Shown here piece by piece: positions 1-11,558 of a stretch of DNA of 64,000 nucleotides (position 1 is the stretch's first letter; each line of letters starts with the position of its first letter). The DNA is from Metamycoplasma gateae. Its GTDB lineage: Bacteria; Bacillota_I; Bacilli_A; Mycoplasmatales; Metamycoplasmataceae. The DNA is taken from the NCBI RefSeq assembly GCF_036352135.1, contig NZ_CP143578.1, positions 372,001 through 436,000 on the forward strand. Reading direction: 5' to 3'. Made by a program: the position numbers and the translations under genes. The notes beneath the pieces were generated by a model, which did not search any database, had not been told where the DNA came from, and saw nothing but the letters and a program-made list of their open reading frames with translations.

Positions 1-23
1 TGTTCTTTTAATTCATTATTCAT
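1..23 (-). CDS. recR: Recombination protein RecR, first codons only
   Basis: Only the first seven codons (MNNELKE) lie in the window; the gene runs off its left edge. Its ATG overlaps the stop codon of ybaB in a TAATG arrangement, so the two are translationally coupled. The identification rests on context: dnaX, ybaB and recR are commonly consecutive in bacteria, and RecR works with RecO (found at 53 kb) in loading RecA at gaps. The residues visible are too few to prove the family. Confidence 0.4.
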
Positions 24-316
24 TAAAATGGTAATCCTGAATTTGAATATTTATTACCTATTTCATCATATGCAACATTAACTTTTTCAATAGCTTCATT
101 AACCGCTAACATAACTAAATCTTGAATCAATTCAGGATCTTCTGGGTCAATTAATGCCTCATTAATAATAATTTCAGTTATTTTTCTTTCACCACTCATT
201 GAAACCTTGATACCTTGTTTTTCAACAATAAAGGTTTGTTTAGCAACTTCAGCTTCATCTTTTTCCATTTCGCTTTGAATTCTTTTTGCGTTTTTTAACA
301 TTTCATTTATATTCAT
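23..316 (-). CDS. ybaB: YbaB/EbfC nucleoid-associated protein
   Basis: A 97-residue protein of the usual length for the YbaB/EbfC family, small dimeric DNA-binding proteins that coat the nucleoid and are encoded between dnaX and recR. The start (MNINEMLKNAKRIQSEME) is the typical amphipathic helix, and the central part with acidic PEDPELIQDLVMLAVNEA matches the family core. The gene begins 9 bases after the dnaX stop and its stop overlaps the next ATG, so it sits in a dnaX-ybaB-recR operon. No unusual feature is visible. Confidence 0.9.
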   Translation of the reverse strand: MNINEMLKNAKRIQSEMEKDEAEVAKQTFIVEKQGIKVSMSGERKITEIIINEALIDPEDPELIQDLVMLAVNEAIEKVNVAYDEIGNKYSNSGLPF

Positions 317-325
317 TTTAATCTC

Positions 326-2329
326 CTATTTTTTTGGTTCTTTTACTATATCACCAAATAACTTTTTAGCATATTCTACATTTGGACTGACCTTGTTTCT
401 ATATTTTTCTAAACTTGGTAGGCTTATCATTTTAATTTCTTCATTCTTCTTAGATATTCAATTTAATTTACAATTTTGAATAGCCATTTCCATTTGTTCT
501 TTACTGATAGCAACAATGTTTGTATATCTACCAAAGATACTATTAATTGCTTCAATAAAATCGTCATCACTTCTTTTTAAATTAAGCTGATGTACTTTTA
601 ATATATCATCAGATCTAAGAACAATCAATTCATTAATACTAAAGAAAATTTTAAATCCAGTCAATAAACTAATTAAATTTGAGTATTCTTTTTTAATTCT
701 TTGTTCAAGAATGCTGTAATACATCGTATCTAAATCAAGTTTAGAAGTTCCTTTGTAATTATATAATCCCATCTTGATATATTGGTATATAAAAGCAAGT
801 TTATTAACATCTTCTTGTTCCAACTCTGGTTTAATGATATCAACTGTTTTACTTAGTGAGACATCATTACTAAATTCAGTTGTAATAATGTCATTTAATA
901 AATCATTATTTTCATATTCACTAGTGGTTTCTGCAATTAATATTTCTGAAGTTTTTTCTAAAATGTTATCGATATTAATTTCTTTAATACCTGATTGTTC
1001 TAATTCTTCTTTTATCTTATTAATTTGAATTTCATCTTCTGTTTCATATGAATTTGAAATATTAGCAAGGTTGAATATTGAATTAAATTTATCATGATTA
1101 TCACTAGTATTTTTTTCTTCATTTAAAATCGTTTCATTTACTAATTGAAAATCTTCTGCAGATTCGTTATTTAATTTTGTGTGTTCAATTTCTTTTTCTT
1201 CAATAATACTATTTATATTATCATGATCAATGATTGAAGATTTGTGTTCTTTTTTATTAATTGAAGCCATTTTTAATAAATAAAGTTCTATTATTTCTTT
1301 AGGGATGTCACTATATTGTGATTCATTAATTGCACTCTGAACTATTTCGATGTATTCAAAAAGTATTTTATCGTCTATATCCAATTCTAGAATTTTTTCA
1401 ACAGTTGCATACTCTAAAAGAGTTTGATCATCTGTTTTTTTATAAATTACATAATCTTTTAATGTAGTGAATAATTGAGAAATTATTTTTTCAACACTTG
1501 CACCATTATCTACTAAATGATTAAATTTATTTATCAATAGTTTAGAATCGGAATTATGTATGCATTTTAATAAAAATCATATATTTTCAAAATCTACTAT
1601 TCCAAATAATTCTTCAATTTCTTTAGTTGTAATAACTTTATTAGAACAATAAATTGAAATTTGATCAGCTATACTTAATGTATCTCTAAAACTGCCATTT
1701 CCTAAATTTACTAATAATTTTATTGCATCCTTATCTGCTTGAATATTTTCTTGCTCAAAAATATAATCAAGTTGATTTTCTAAAATTTGTTTATCAATTT
1801 TTTTAAAGTTAAACCTTTGCACTCTACTTAATATTGTTAAAGGTATTTTTTGCGGATCGGTTGTAGCTAAGATAAAAACAACATGCTTTGGTGGTTCTTC
1901 AATTGTTTTTAATAAAGCATTGAATGCCCCTTTTGATAGCATATGCACTTCATCTATAATGTATATTTTATATTTTCCGTTTGTTGGAAGATGCTTTATT
2001 TTTTCTCTTAACTCTCTAATATCATCAATACCTGTATTTGAAGCTGCATCAATTTCAATAATATCCATGTTTTTATCAACAGACAAAATACATTGCTCAC
2101 AAGGACTTTCATCAATTCGATGTTGACAATTTATTGCATTTGCAAATATTTTTGCCGTAGAAGTCTTTCCGTTGCCGTGTGGGCCACAGAATAAATAAGC
2201 ATGACCAATCTTATTTTCCCTAATTACATTTTTTAATGTTTCTATAATATGTTGTTGGCCTTGAACTTGTTCAAAAGTTTTTGGACGATACTGACGATAT
2301 AATGCTAAATATTTTTTTTCAAGTGACAT
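326..2329 (-). CDS. dnaX: DNA polymerase III subunit gamma/tau
   Basis: The clamp-loader ATPase subunit, 667 residues when UGA is read as Trp (at 1577 and 458). Walker A GPHGNGKT is at residues 49-56 and Walker B IIDEVHM at about 124-130, followed by LLKTIEEPP and the arginine-finger segment ILSRVQRF. Of the four zinc-binding cysteines expected, three are visible (residues 68, 77, 80) and the fourth position is Ser. The C-terminal half is acidic and low-complexity before a more conserved tail, as in other mycoplasma DnaX proteins. A strong ribosome binding site, GGGAGG, lies directly before the ATG. It leads the operon into ybaB. Confidence 0.95.
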
Positions 2330-2452
2330 TATACCTCCCTAAAATATAAATATATTTTACCAAAATTCAGGAGAGGCCAAAATTAAAACTATTTTTTATA
2401 TTAATTTAAGAAAATATAAGACTTCATTCATATCATATATAATAATTAAGAT

Positions 2453-2965
2453 ATGAATAAAGTAGATAAAACAATTAAAAATATAAACAACAAAAATTTT
2501 CTTTCTTTTTTTATTCTAACTATTGTTGCATTATGTATTTCTATATTTCAAATAATTGCAATTAGTATTTTTAAGATAAAAATAAGTAGATCTATTTTTA
2601 TTTCTATTTTAATAATGATAGTTTTAACTATTTCAATAATTTTATTTAAAACTTTTTCCTTTGCTTTAATCTATAAAGAAAGAAATAATTTAAATCATAA
2701 AAAATTATTGCGCATATTATTTGGTCTAGTAATAACATCATTAGTCTTTGCATTATTTTTTATTATTATAATTTTCTTACTTAACTCAACTTATAACGAA
2801 TTTTTGAAAGCCTTAAATCAAAAAAATACCAAATTAGCGGAAGAAAATAAATTATTTTTCAATAATTTAAAAATTGTTAAATTAATTTTAGATTCACTGT
2901 TATTTTTGAATATAATTACAGTATTAAGTATAAATATTTATATCAAAAATAAAGGTGGTATATAG
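2453..2965 (+). CDS. Hypothetical four-helix membrane protein
   Basis: A 170-residue protein I do not recognise. It has four hydrophobic segments (about residues 18-38, 48-70, 88-110 and 145-163), with a charged stretch between helices 3 and 4 that would face one side of the membrane. A TATAAT at 2438-2443 lies only nine bases before the ATG and there is no Shine-Dalgarno, so the mRNA is probably leaderless. The Nudix gene starts two bases after its stop, so the two are co-transcribed. Its function cannot be inferred. Confidence 0.75.
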   Translation: MNKVDKTIKNINNKNFLSFFILTIVALCISIFQIIAISIFKIKISRSIFISILIMIVLTISIILFKTFSFALIYKERNNLNHKKLLRILFGLVITSLVFALFFIIIIFLLNSTYNEFLKALNQKNTKLAEENKLFFNNLKIVKLILDSLLFLNIITVLSINIYIKNKGGI

Positions 2966-2967
2966 AT

Positions 2968-3393
2968 ATGAAATTCGATAAATCTTGTGGTGCTGTAGTC
3001 CTTAGAAATGTTGAATCTAAATTATATGTTTTATTAGTCCAACAAACTGCTGGACATTGAACTTTCCCCAAGGGGCATGTTGAAAATAATGAAACAGAAA
3101 TTGAAACTGCTTTGAGGGAAGTTAAAGAAGAAACAAATGTTGATATAAAAATAATTGAAGGTTTTAGAGAAATAAGTAAATATTCACCGTTTTTTAATAT
3201 AAGTAAAGAAGTTGTTTTTTTCTTAGCAGAACCCATTAATTTTGATATCAAAAATCAAGAAGGTGAAATTGATGTTGTTGAATGAGTTGATATCGAGGAT
3301 GCACTTGTTAATAAATTAAGTCATGAAATAAATAGAGAAATATTAGAGAAAGCAGTTAATTTTTATATAAATAATTGTTGAAAATATAAATAA
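2968..3393 (+). CDS. Nudix hydrolase
   Basis: A 141-residue MutT-like hydrolase that would cleave a nucleoside diphosphate linked to another moiety. The Nudix box begins at GHVENNE and continues through ALREVKEETNV; the metal-binding REVKEE core is intact, while the final glycine of the consensus is Asn. The reading needs UGA as Trp at three places (GHW, VEW, NCW). The FPKGH start of the box and the overall length resemble bacterial diadenosine tetraphosphatase-like members, but the substrate is not certain. It shares an operon with the preceding membrane protein and ends in the terminator at 3394-3430. Confidence 0.88.
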
Positions 3394-3430
3394 AAAATAA
3401 ACCTCCAATAATACTTTGGAGGTTTATTTT
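3394..3430. terminator. Terminator hairpin, left copy of a 37-bp IS30 target duplication
   Basis: AAATAAACCTCC and GGAGGTTTATTT form a long stem followed by T's, working in both directions between the convergent Nudix gene and secA. The same 37 bases recur at 4697-4733 on the other side of the IS element, so this is one of two copies created by the insertion. Confidence 0.9.
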
Positions 3431-4696
3431 CCCAAAGAGAAAGTTCAAGTGCAACACAATGCCTTGGGCTTTTTTTATTATACATTTTATTTTTTTAAAA
3501 TTAATAAATCAAAAAAAGTAAATAGAAAATATTCATTTTTTCAAATGAAGATAAGCATAATTTTATTATGTTAATTTTTGTTAATAATAATTATTTAATA
3601 TATTCTAAATAGGTTTGTAATGGTGTCTTCCAATTTAATATTTCCCGCGTCATATTATTTATTTGGTTAACAACTGAGTCAAGTTTTTCTTGAGTTATAG
3701 TATTAAAGTTAAAACCTTTTTTGAATTCTCTTCTCAAAATTCCATTTCAATGTTCATTTGAGCCTCTTTGAAAAGATGCATAAGGTTCAGCTCTATAAAT
3801 CTTTATATTTAATCATCTGGCTAAAATACCTATTTTTTCAAATTCAATACCATTGTCTACTGTTATTGTTTTTACTTCTAATTCATTATCTCTTATAATC
3901 TTTTTTAACTCTGAATTAATTATATTTGGTGATTTGCTTTGTATTATTTTTGCAAACCCTATTCTTGTTTTTCTTTCAGTTAAAGTTAAAACATTATTAT
4001 ATCCATTGGCTCTCTTTCCTAAAACTAGATCTGCTTCTCAGTGTCCAAATTCAAGTCTTAAATCTATAGATTTAGGTCTAGTTCATATTGGAAAAACATA
4101 ATCAGCAGATTTTACAAGCCGTTTTATTACGGATGCTGTTCTTTTACCACCTTTTTTATAATATTGTCTTAATTTATCGTACTTTTTTATAACTCAATTA
4201 TTAGTGTTTATTCAATTAAAAACCGTTCTTAAAGAAGGACAACAGTGTTTTGTGCTAGTTTTTATAAAATTATATGTTGACTTTATACCAAAAAAACTTT
4301 TTTCATATTTTTGTAAAAAAGCGTTAGAAAAATTTTTGAATTTTTGGTTATCCACGAATTTAAAATAATACTTATGTCTTGATCTTTCTCTTGTTTTTAA
4401 ACTAGCGTGTTTAAATTCATAAGTTCCAAAACTATTTGTATTCCTCTTTATTTCTCTACTTAGGGTCGAAACACTTCGCTCGATTAATCTCGAAATCCTA
4501 CGAAGAGAATAATTTAACTTTAAATAATTTTCAATAATTATTCTTTCATTATCTGTTAAATGGTTATATTTTTTTATTGTATAATTCATATGAGTTCCGT
4601 TCCAATGGAACTTTTCTTTTTTAATTAATATAAAAAATTCAAGTTCCACATCTAAATTTTACTTTAAACGTGTTGCACTTGAATTTTCAATTTAGG
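3431..4696 (-). mobile_element. IS30-family insertion sequence, complete copy (1266 bp)
   Basis: The element is bounded by imperfect 27-bp terminal inverted repeats: both ends share the core TTCAAGTGCAACAC, starting CCCAAAGAGAAAG at the left and CCTAAATTGAAAA (read inward on the minus strand) at the right. It carries one transposase gene on the minus strand. Direct 37-bp repeats of a terminator hairpin flank it exactly. Established work on IS1630 of M. fermentans, also IS30-type, describes insertion into and duplication of inverted repeats, which matches. A second copy starts at 62981. Confidence 0.93.
3591..4589 (-). CDS. IS30-family transposase
   Basis: A DDE transposase of 332 residues from the chosen ATG. 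The N-terminus (YNHLTDNERIIIENYL, then YSLRRISRLI) is the IS30 helix-turn-helix that binds the terminal repeats. The catalytic triad can be placed at HWEADLVLG (D), TVDNGIEF (D) and NEHWNGILRREF (E). A longer start at 4649 is possible (GTG, MELEFF), but the second copy at 63 kb differs there by one plus five inserted bases that scramble the residues between, which suggests the region upstream of this ATG is not translated. Full length and intact, so probably active. Confidence 0.9.
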
Positions 4697-4733
4697 AAAA
4701 TAAACCTCCAATAATACTTTGGAGGTTTATTTT
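4697..4733. terminator. Terminator hairpin, right copy of the IS30 target duplication
   Basis: Base-for-base repeat of 3394-3430. It now serves as the terminator of secA, whose stop codon is at 4735-4737, while the left copy still serves the Nudix operon. The insertion therefore left both convergent genes with a terminator. Confidence 0.9.
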
Positions 4734-4734
4734 T

Positions 4735-7308
4735 TTATTCTTTTGGTTTTAATATTGATTCTAATTTAACTTTAAATTCTTTTAATATTTCTTCTTTCTT
4801 AGAATTTAAGATTTCTTTAATTTCTTCTTCAGTTTTTCCTTGGTCTTCTAAGTGTTTTCTTTCAGAATCAACTAAGAAATCAATAAAATTATTTATATTA
4901 TCAATATTTTTATTTAAATTATCAGAAGAATTATTTAATCAAGGTAATTCAATTTGACTATTTGATGATGGTAATCCTTCATAATTATTTAGAAGATTAG
5001 CACTACATTCTAATGCGATTCTATCAGTTAATTCCTTGAATTTTTTTGATCCTAATTTTGTATATATTTGATATGGATTTTTTTGTGCATATTGAACAAG
5101 ATGAGTACTACGACGCAACTTATCCATAATATTAATATGATCTTGTCACCCTGAGTCAAAAACATTTAAAATAATATTTCTTTCAGATGTATTTAATGAA
5201 GTTAAACTGTATTTTTCAATGATATTTTGTCTTAATTTATCATATTCTTTTTTTCATACTGAAACAATATAAGAAACAAGTTCTTCTTTATCCATTTTTT
5301 TAATTTCATCGATTTGGAATTTATGATTAGTTAATAACATAAAATTCTTATTTAAATAATCAACAAAATTAGCAAAGTCCATTGTGTCATTTTTTTGCAC
5401 AAAATAAGGATTATTTACAATTTGTTTAACAGATACTTGAAACATCTTATGAATTATTGAACCTAAGTCATCTCTATTTAAAATTAGATCACGTTGTTCA
5501 TATATTAGATCACGTTGTTGTCTAATAACGTCATCAAAATTTAAAACACTTTTACGACTATCGTAATTAAAGCCTTCGATTTTTTTCTGTGCTCTTAAGA
5601 ATGCTGAACGAATTGCTTCACCAGGTATTGCACTTGAACCATATTCTTTAAAAATTTCTTTTCATCTATCTTGAACTGAGAAACGTAAGATCAATTGATC
5701 ATCTAAAGAAAGGAAGAACTTTGTATAACCTATATCTCCTTGACGGCCCGAACGACCTTTTAATTGGTTATCAATACGACGTGATTCTGCTTTTTCAGTT
5801 CCCAAAACATATAAACCACCATTTTCTATAGCCTCTTTTGTTGGTTTAATATCGGTACCACGTCCTGCCATATTTGTCGCGATAGTAACAGCTCCGGCTT
5901 CTCCGGCCTTAGAAATAATTTCAGCTTCCGAAGCATCTTGTTTTGCATTTAAAACAGTATGAGGAATTTGTTCTTCTAATAAATATTCATGCAATACTTC
6001 TGAATCTTCAACTTGGGCAGTACCAATTAATATCGGTTGCTTACGTTGATATGCTCTTTTTACTTCTTTTACAACTGCTTTTCATTTTGAATGCATGTCT
6101 ACATATATTTCATCTTTATCATCAACTCTGACTACTGGTTTATTTGTAGGAACAACATTAACTCTCATATTGTATATATCAATAAATTCTTTTTCTTCGG
6201 TTTTAGCAGTACCAGTCATACCGCTTATTTTTTTAAATAATCTAAAGAAGTTTTGATATGTAATTGTTGCAAGTGTTTTAGTTTCTGATTCAATATCAAC
6301 ACGTTCCTTAGCTTGGATAGCCTGCTGTAAACCTTCTGAGTAGGCTCTTCCTTCCATAATACGTCCTGTAAATGAATCAACTAACTCAATTTTATTATTT
6401 CTAACAATATACTCAACATCAAGCTTCATAACCTTATGTGCTCTTAATGAGTTTTGAATTCTATGTACTAACTCAGAGTTTTCTAAATCATACAAATTTT
6501 TAAAGTTAAAGTATTTATTAGCTTTTTCAATACCTTGATCAGTTAAATAAACTGACTTAGATTCTTCATCAATAAAGTAATCATTTGAATTTAATGTTCT
6601 TACAAAAAGGTCGGCAATAGTATACATTGTACTTTCTTCATGATCACCACCAGAGATAATCAATGGTGTTTTTGCTTCGTCGATTAAGATTGAATCAACT
6701 TCGTCTAGTAAAACATAATCTAATCCTCTTTGAACTTTTTCTTCTTTAGACATAACCATATTATCACGTAGATAGTCAAATCCTAGTTCAGAGTGAACTG
6801 AATAAACAACATCACATGCATATGCTTCACGTTTTAAATTAGTATGCATTTGAGCTTTATTAATTCCTACAGTTAAACCTAAAAATTTAAATACTTGACC
6901 CATTTCTTCAGCATCACGTTCAGCAAGATATTCATTAACCGTTGAAACAATAACACTGTTTCCACCTAATGCATTTAAATACACAGGAGCAATTGAGGTA
7001 ATTGTTTTACCTTCCCCTGTTTTCATCTCAGCAACTGAACCTAAATCTAAAATAATTCCACCAATCATTTGGACATCATAAGGACGCTTACCTAAAATTC
7101 TTTTTGTAGCTTCTCTTGAAACTGCAAATACTTCAGGTCTAATATCATCTTGTGTTTCACCAAGTTTTATTCTTTCTTTAAACTCAATTGTTTTATTTTT
7201 TAACTCTTCATCAGTTAGTTTTTGAATTGTTGCTTCTAATTGGTTAATTTTTTTTAGAGTGTGTTCAGCAATTCTCATTTCAGTAGATTTGAACTTTAAA
7301 AATTTCAT
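4735..7308 (-). CDS. secA: Preprotein translocase ATPase SecA
   Basis: The motor that drives secretory proteins through SecYEG, 857 residues with UGA as Trp. Visible are Walker A in MKTGEGKT, the DEAD-like [13 protein letters not shown], the second RecA fold with NMAGRGTDI and GRSGRQGD, and the helical scaffold with [13 protein letters not shown]. The C-terminal zinc-binding tail of many SecA proteins is absent; the protein ends [10 protein letters not shown], as is usual in mycoplasmas. It must export the several lipoproteins in this window. The gene stands alone between a terminator upstream (7352-7383) and the duplicated terminator downstream. Confidence 0.96.
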
Positions 7309-7351
7309 AATTTAATATTTTATATTAAATTTAGATAAATTTAGATAAATT

Positions 7352-7383
7352 AAAAGACAGCTTATAAATATGCTGCCTTTTTT
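7352..7383 (-). terminator. Terminator of the ABC importer operon
   Basis: On the minus strand GGCAGC (7377-7372) pairs with GCTGTC (7361-7356) and is followed by TTTTAATTT. It lies just after the 63-residue last gene of the operon. Confidence 0.75.
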
Positions 7384-7394
7384 AAATAATACTT

Positions 7395-7586
7395 TTAACT
7401 AAATAATCTTAATGTATCTTGATTAAGTATTGTATAAACACCTATAACTAATCCATAAATTATGAATGCTAAAGCAACTAATCCAACGATAACAACAGAT
7501 AAAATTCCAACTATTTTTAAGACTTTTTTTGTAGTTCTGCTAACTTTTTGTTTGGTAGATAAATTACTATAACTTTTATATTCCAT
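7395..7586 (-). CDS. Hypothetical small membrane protein
   Basis: A 63-residue protein with a basic N-terminus (about residues 12-24 rich in Lys, Thr and Arg) and one long hydrophobic segment (about residues 25-53). It starts three bases after the stop of the permease gene and is the last gene of the ABC importer operon. I do not recognise a family; it could be an accessory subunit of the transporter, but that is only inferred from position. Confidence 0.65.
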   Translation of the reverse strand: MEYKSYSNLSTKQKVSRTTKKVLKIVGILSVVIVGLVALAFIIYGLVIGVYTILNQDTLRLFS

Positions 7587-7589
7587 ATC

Positions 7590-8627
7590 TTATCCTTTTG
7601 TTGCATTTCCTTGTCTTGAAATTGCAGCCATAATTCTTTTTCTTAGAATAAAGTAAACCACAATCATAGGGATAACAGCCAATAATGTAGCAGCCATTCT
7701 TACTGATAATATAGTTTGTACTTGTCCAGGAGCAACTTCATGTTTACCTGTTGTAAATAGTCATAAGTTAATTGGAGCATAATATCCTGCTGTTTCTCCA
7801 GGAGCTGAATCTCATAATAATGCTGGTCATGTATATGAGTTTCATGAAGCTAAAGCTGTTAATATTATAACTGTTCATGTTGTAGCTTTTACCATTGGTA
7901 AAGCTATGTTAAAAAAGTATTTAATTCCACTAGCACCGTCTAACATTGATGATTCTTTAACTGAATTTGGAATTGCTTCAAATGCATTTTTATACATATA
8001 AGCATTGAAGATTGAAGTTGCAAATGGAACGATCATAGCAACTATAATAAATGGGTTACCATTTCCAATTCATCCAGCTTTTGAAACTAGTGTATATTGT
8101 AATGAAATAAGTGTAATTTCTGGTATTACCATTAATGATAGAAATAGACCAAAGAAAGCACTTTTTCCTCTTCAATTTCTCATTGATAATGCATATCCTA
8201 ATGATACTGCAAAGAATAATCTAACAACCACTGAAATAGATGTATATCCTGCGGTAAATACAAGAGATTGTAAATAACCTTCTTTTATTGATTTTGAGAA
8301 GTTAGATCAATTTAGACTTGTTCCTAAAAAAGCTCCAGAGAAAGTCTTACCGTTTTGAACATACTTAGAGTGTTCAAATGGTCACCAAGCTATTTTAAAA
8401 CCTTGGTCTTCATAGAATTTTGGATCTACTAATGATTGCTCAATCATAAAGTAAAATGGAAGAATTATTAAGAAACTAAAAAACGTTAAAATCGCAACTT
8501 TGAATGACCATTCAAATATTTTTCCTAACACATTTGTTGTTGTGTACGGTTTGGTCATCAACTCTTGTTTAGATTTTAAAACTGATTTTTCTCTTTTGTA
8601 TCTCAGCTTTAAGCTTGTTAGCAACAT
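7590..8627 (-). CDS. ABC importer permease, MG189-like
   Basis: Inner-membrane channel subunit, 345 residues, with about six membrane segments. The loop that docks onto the ATPase is clear: EAIPNSVKESSMLDGASG then INIALP-type residues (FFNIALPM). Family and gene order match the MG188/MG189 permeases, relatives of the UgpE/MalG sugar importers. The chosen ATG at 8627 overlaps the previous gene by 59 bases, but it has the strong ribosome binding site GGAG at 8634-8637; a later Met (MTKPYT, 8558) has a weaker one. UGA is used freely for Trp. Confidence 0.9.
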
Positions 8628-9585
8628 TTTTTTCTCCTAACTTGATTTTTAGTTTGTAGATTGATGATACTGATTTCTTAAGTGAATATGAAATTGTAAC
8701 ACCTAGTATAAATAAGAATACCGATGCAGCCATGGCTCTTCCAAACCCTGCTGTAGCGAATCTTACTGCTTGGAAAATATAGATTAATAAAGTACTTCCT
8801 TGTTCAGCTATAGCCTGACTTGCGTCGTTGTTATATAAAGCAAGTGGGAATACTTTAATACCATTAATAATGCCTATAGTAAATAGAAATGAAATTGTTT
8901 TTTGAATAGATGGTAGTGTTATTCTAAAGAATTGTCTAGAACTTGAAGCTCCATCTATTGCAGATGATTTATATAAATCTGGATTAACTGATAGCATTGC
9001 AGTTGTCAAGATTAATACTTGAAATGCTAAACCACCTCAAACACCTCTTATTAAAATAACAATAAAAGGATTTCATCTGCTACCCGAGCCATATAGTAAT
9101 GGGAACAATGCCCCTTCTGACGATTTACCAAATAATGCAGTAAATGTTAAGGAAACAGCAACAGCTCCAGTCATATATGGTAGGAAAAATACTGTTTGTC
9201 AAAAGCTACGAGCGTGTTTTCTTATTATTGTAGCAATTGCTGAACTTATTAAAATAGAAATAGTTAATCCAATTGGTAAAGCAATAACTGCATATAGTAA
9301 TGAGTTAATTATTGCTGTGTGGAACTTAGGGTCATTTAATATACCAACTGTTCCTTTTGATTTGTAGTAATTATCAATTGACCATCCGTATTCTCTAAAT
9401 GATGATGGTGCTCTAAATGAACCAATAATAACAAATATAAATGGAATAATTACCATAAATAATAAAACTATTAAAGATGGCAACATTAGTAAGAATGGTT
9501 TCCAGAATGGAGTTCTGGTATTTAAAATACTTAATGCTTCACCAGTTTTTTTAATACGGTATTTTTTTCAAAAATAAGTGTTCAT
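8569..9585 (-). CDS. ABC importer permease, MG188-like
   Basis: The second channel subunit, 338 residues, about six membrane segments starting at LLMLPSLIVLLFMVIIPFIF. Its ATPase-docking loop reads DLYKSSAIDGASSSRQFF then RITLPS, the normal EAA motif of the UgpA/MalF side. The ATG (9585-9583) overlaps the TAA of the ATPase gene, so translation is coupled. Together with the other permease and the ATPase it should form one importer. The substrate is unknown: family resemblance points to sugars or glycerol phosphate, but the linked nuclease suggests nucleic acid fragments. Confidence 0.9.
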
Positions 9586-11540
9586 TAAATTCTTTCCTTA
9601 CTATCAACATCAAACATATGGTACAATTCTTCTCTTTTAATTGATAATTTTACTGTTTCACCGATTTCGTATTTAGTTTTTGCACCTAGGAAAACGTTAG
9701 CTATTTTGTTTATTTCTTTAATAAATATTTGAGCTTGAATCTCTTTACCTAAATATTCAACTAGTTTAATATCACCGGTAATAATTCCCTTTTCATCTTC
9801 AATCAATGATTCTCCACGGAAACCTAAATCAATAGTTTCTTTTTCATATCCTTTTGGAGCTTTTGTTAATTTTTTACCTGAATAGTATACATAACCATTT
9901 TTAACTTCTGTTTCAAAAATTGTCATTTCAGGCATACCAAGGAATTTAGCAACAAATTCATTCTTAGGTTTTAAATATAAATCCATTGGAGCACCTATTT
10001 GTTGTACCTTAGCAGTCGACATACAAATAATTTTGTCACTAATTGACATAGCTTCTTCTTGGTCGTGTGTAACAAAAACTGTTGTAATACCAAGTTCTTG
10101 TTGAATTGAACGTATTCATTTTCTTGTAGAAATACGTAATTTTGCATCTAGGTTTGATAATGGTTCATCAAGTAAAAGAATTTTTGGTTTTTTAACAATT
10201 GCTCTAGCGATTGCAACACGTTGTTGCTGTCCTCCAGATAATTGCGTTGGTCTTTTACCTAAGTTTTTTGTTATTTCAACTCTTTGTGCAACATCCAATA
10301 CATCTCTAACTATTGCTTCTTCAATAGTTAAAACATCTTTACTAAATATTTTTATTTCTTTTTGCAATTCTTCAGGAAGCTTTAGAGCTAATTCATTTAA
10401 TGCTTTTTTAACATTAGTGCTTTTAATTGCTTTTTGTTCAAAAATTGGTAAAAGTAGTTCTCTAATTTTTTCTGAATAAACGGTTTGAGTTTCTTTTTCT
10501 ACTAATTTGATACGTTTTTTAATTTCTTTAATTTGTTCATTCAAAGGATCTGCTTTTTGTTCGGCAAGTTTCGAATTTAATTTTTCTTTTGCTTCTTTAA
10601 CTTTTTGTGTATATTCATTTTTTGTTGAATTATATTTTTCGACATAAGCTCTTTTAAGTTCTGAAATTTTTTGTTTTAATTCATTCTTAATTGCTGTTAT
10701 ATCATCTTTATTTTTTTGTTTTAATGAAGCAATTTCTGAATCAAAATCATTATCATTTAATTTATCGTTAGCTATCGCGATTTCTTGTCTATCTTTAATT
10801 TCGTTTAAATTCTTTTCAAGTTCTTTTTTAAAATTAAAGATCGAATTCTTCGCTTGCTCTTTGCTTTCTCTAATATCTTTTAAAACTTTTTTCGTTAAGT
10901 TTGATAATAAAGCAGTTTTTTTAGTCAAAATGAAATTGTAATCGTTTAATTCCTTATCAATAATATTATTGAAATTTGTTTTTAATTCCGTTAAGTAATT
11001 TCTTGTTTCTTTTGGATTATCAATTGTGTGATATAACATTGTTCTTGTCTCTGAAATTACTTCTTCGGGAACGTTAAAATATTTGAAAACTAATTCAAAT
11101 ATTTTTTGTTGAGCTAATTTAGATTTTTCAATTGTTTCTTCTTTTCAATGTTTGTCGTTTAATAGTGGGAATGCTATATTATCATACACAGTCATGTGTG
11201 GGTATAATGCATAGTTTTGAAATACTAAACCTAATTCTCTTTGTTGTGGAGAAAATTTAGTAACATCAACACCTGAGAAAAATAATTTTCCTGATGTAGG
11301 ACGCAATAAACCTGATATAGCATTTAGCGTAGTAGTTTTACCTGAACCCGATGGCCCTAGTAAAGTAACTAATTCACCTTTTTCAATAACGAAAGACGCA
11401 TTGTCAACTGCTAGTGATTCACCAAAGTCAATTACTAAATCTTTAACTTCAATGGCAGGAACTAGTTTTTTTGCTTGATAACGTTCTTTTGAAAAGCTAT
11501 GAATATCACTTTGTGTTAATCCACTGTTTGCTTTTTCCAT
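9585..11540 (-). CDS. ABC transporter ATPase with long coiled-coil insert, MG187-like
   Basis: A 651-residue ATPase. Walker A is GPSGSGKTT; the Q-loop follows in [19 protein letters not shown]. The chain then departs into about 270 residues of Lys/Glu-rich coiled coil (roughly 11150-10300) before the signature [15 protein letters not shown], Walker [13 protein letters not shown] and the H-loop [15 protein letters not shown]-like C-terminal domain ends the protein. Normal sugar-importer ATPases are about 360 residues. M. genitalium MG187 is similarly oversized, so the insert is a lineage trait, not a fusion unique to this strain. It drives the two permeases encoded just downstream. Confidence 0.92.
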
Positions 11541-11558
11541 ATTTTTTCCTTGTACTTT

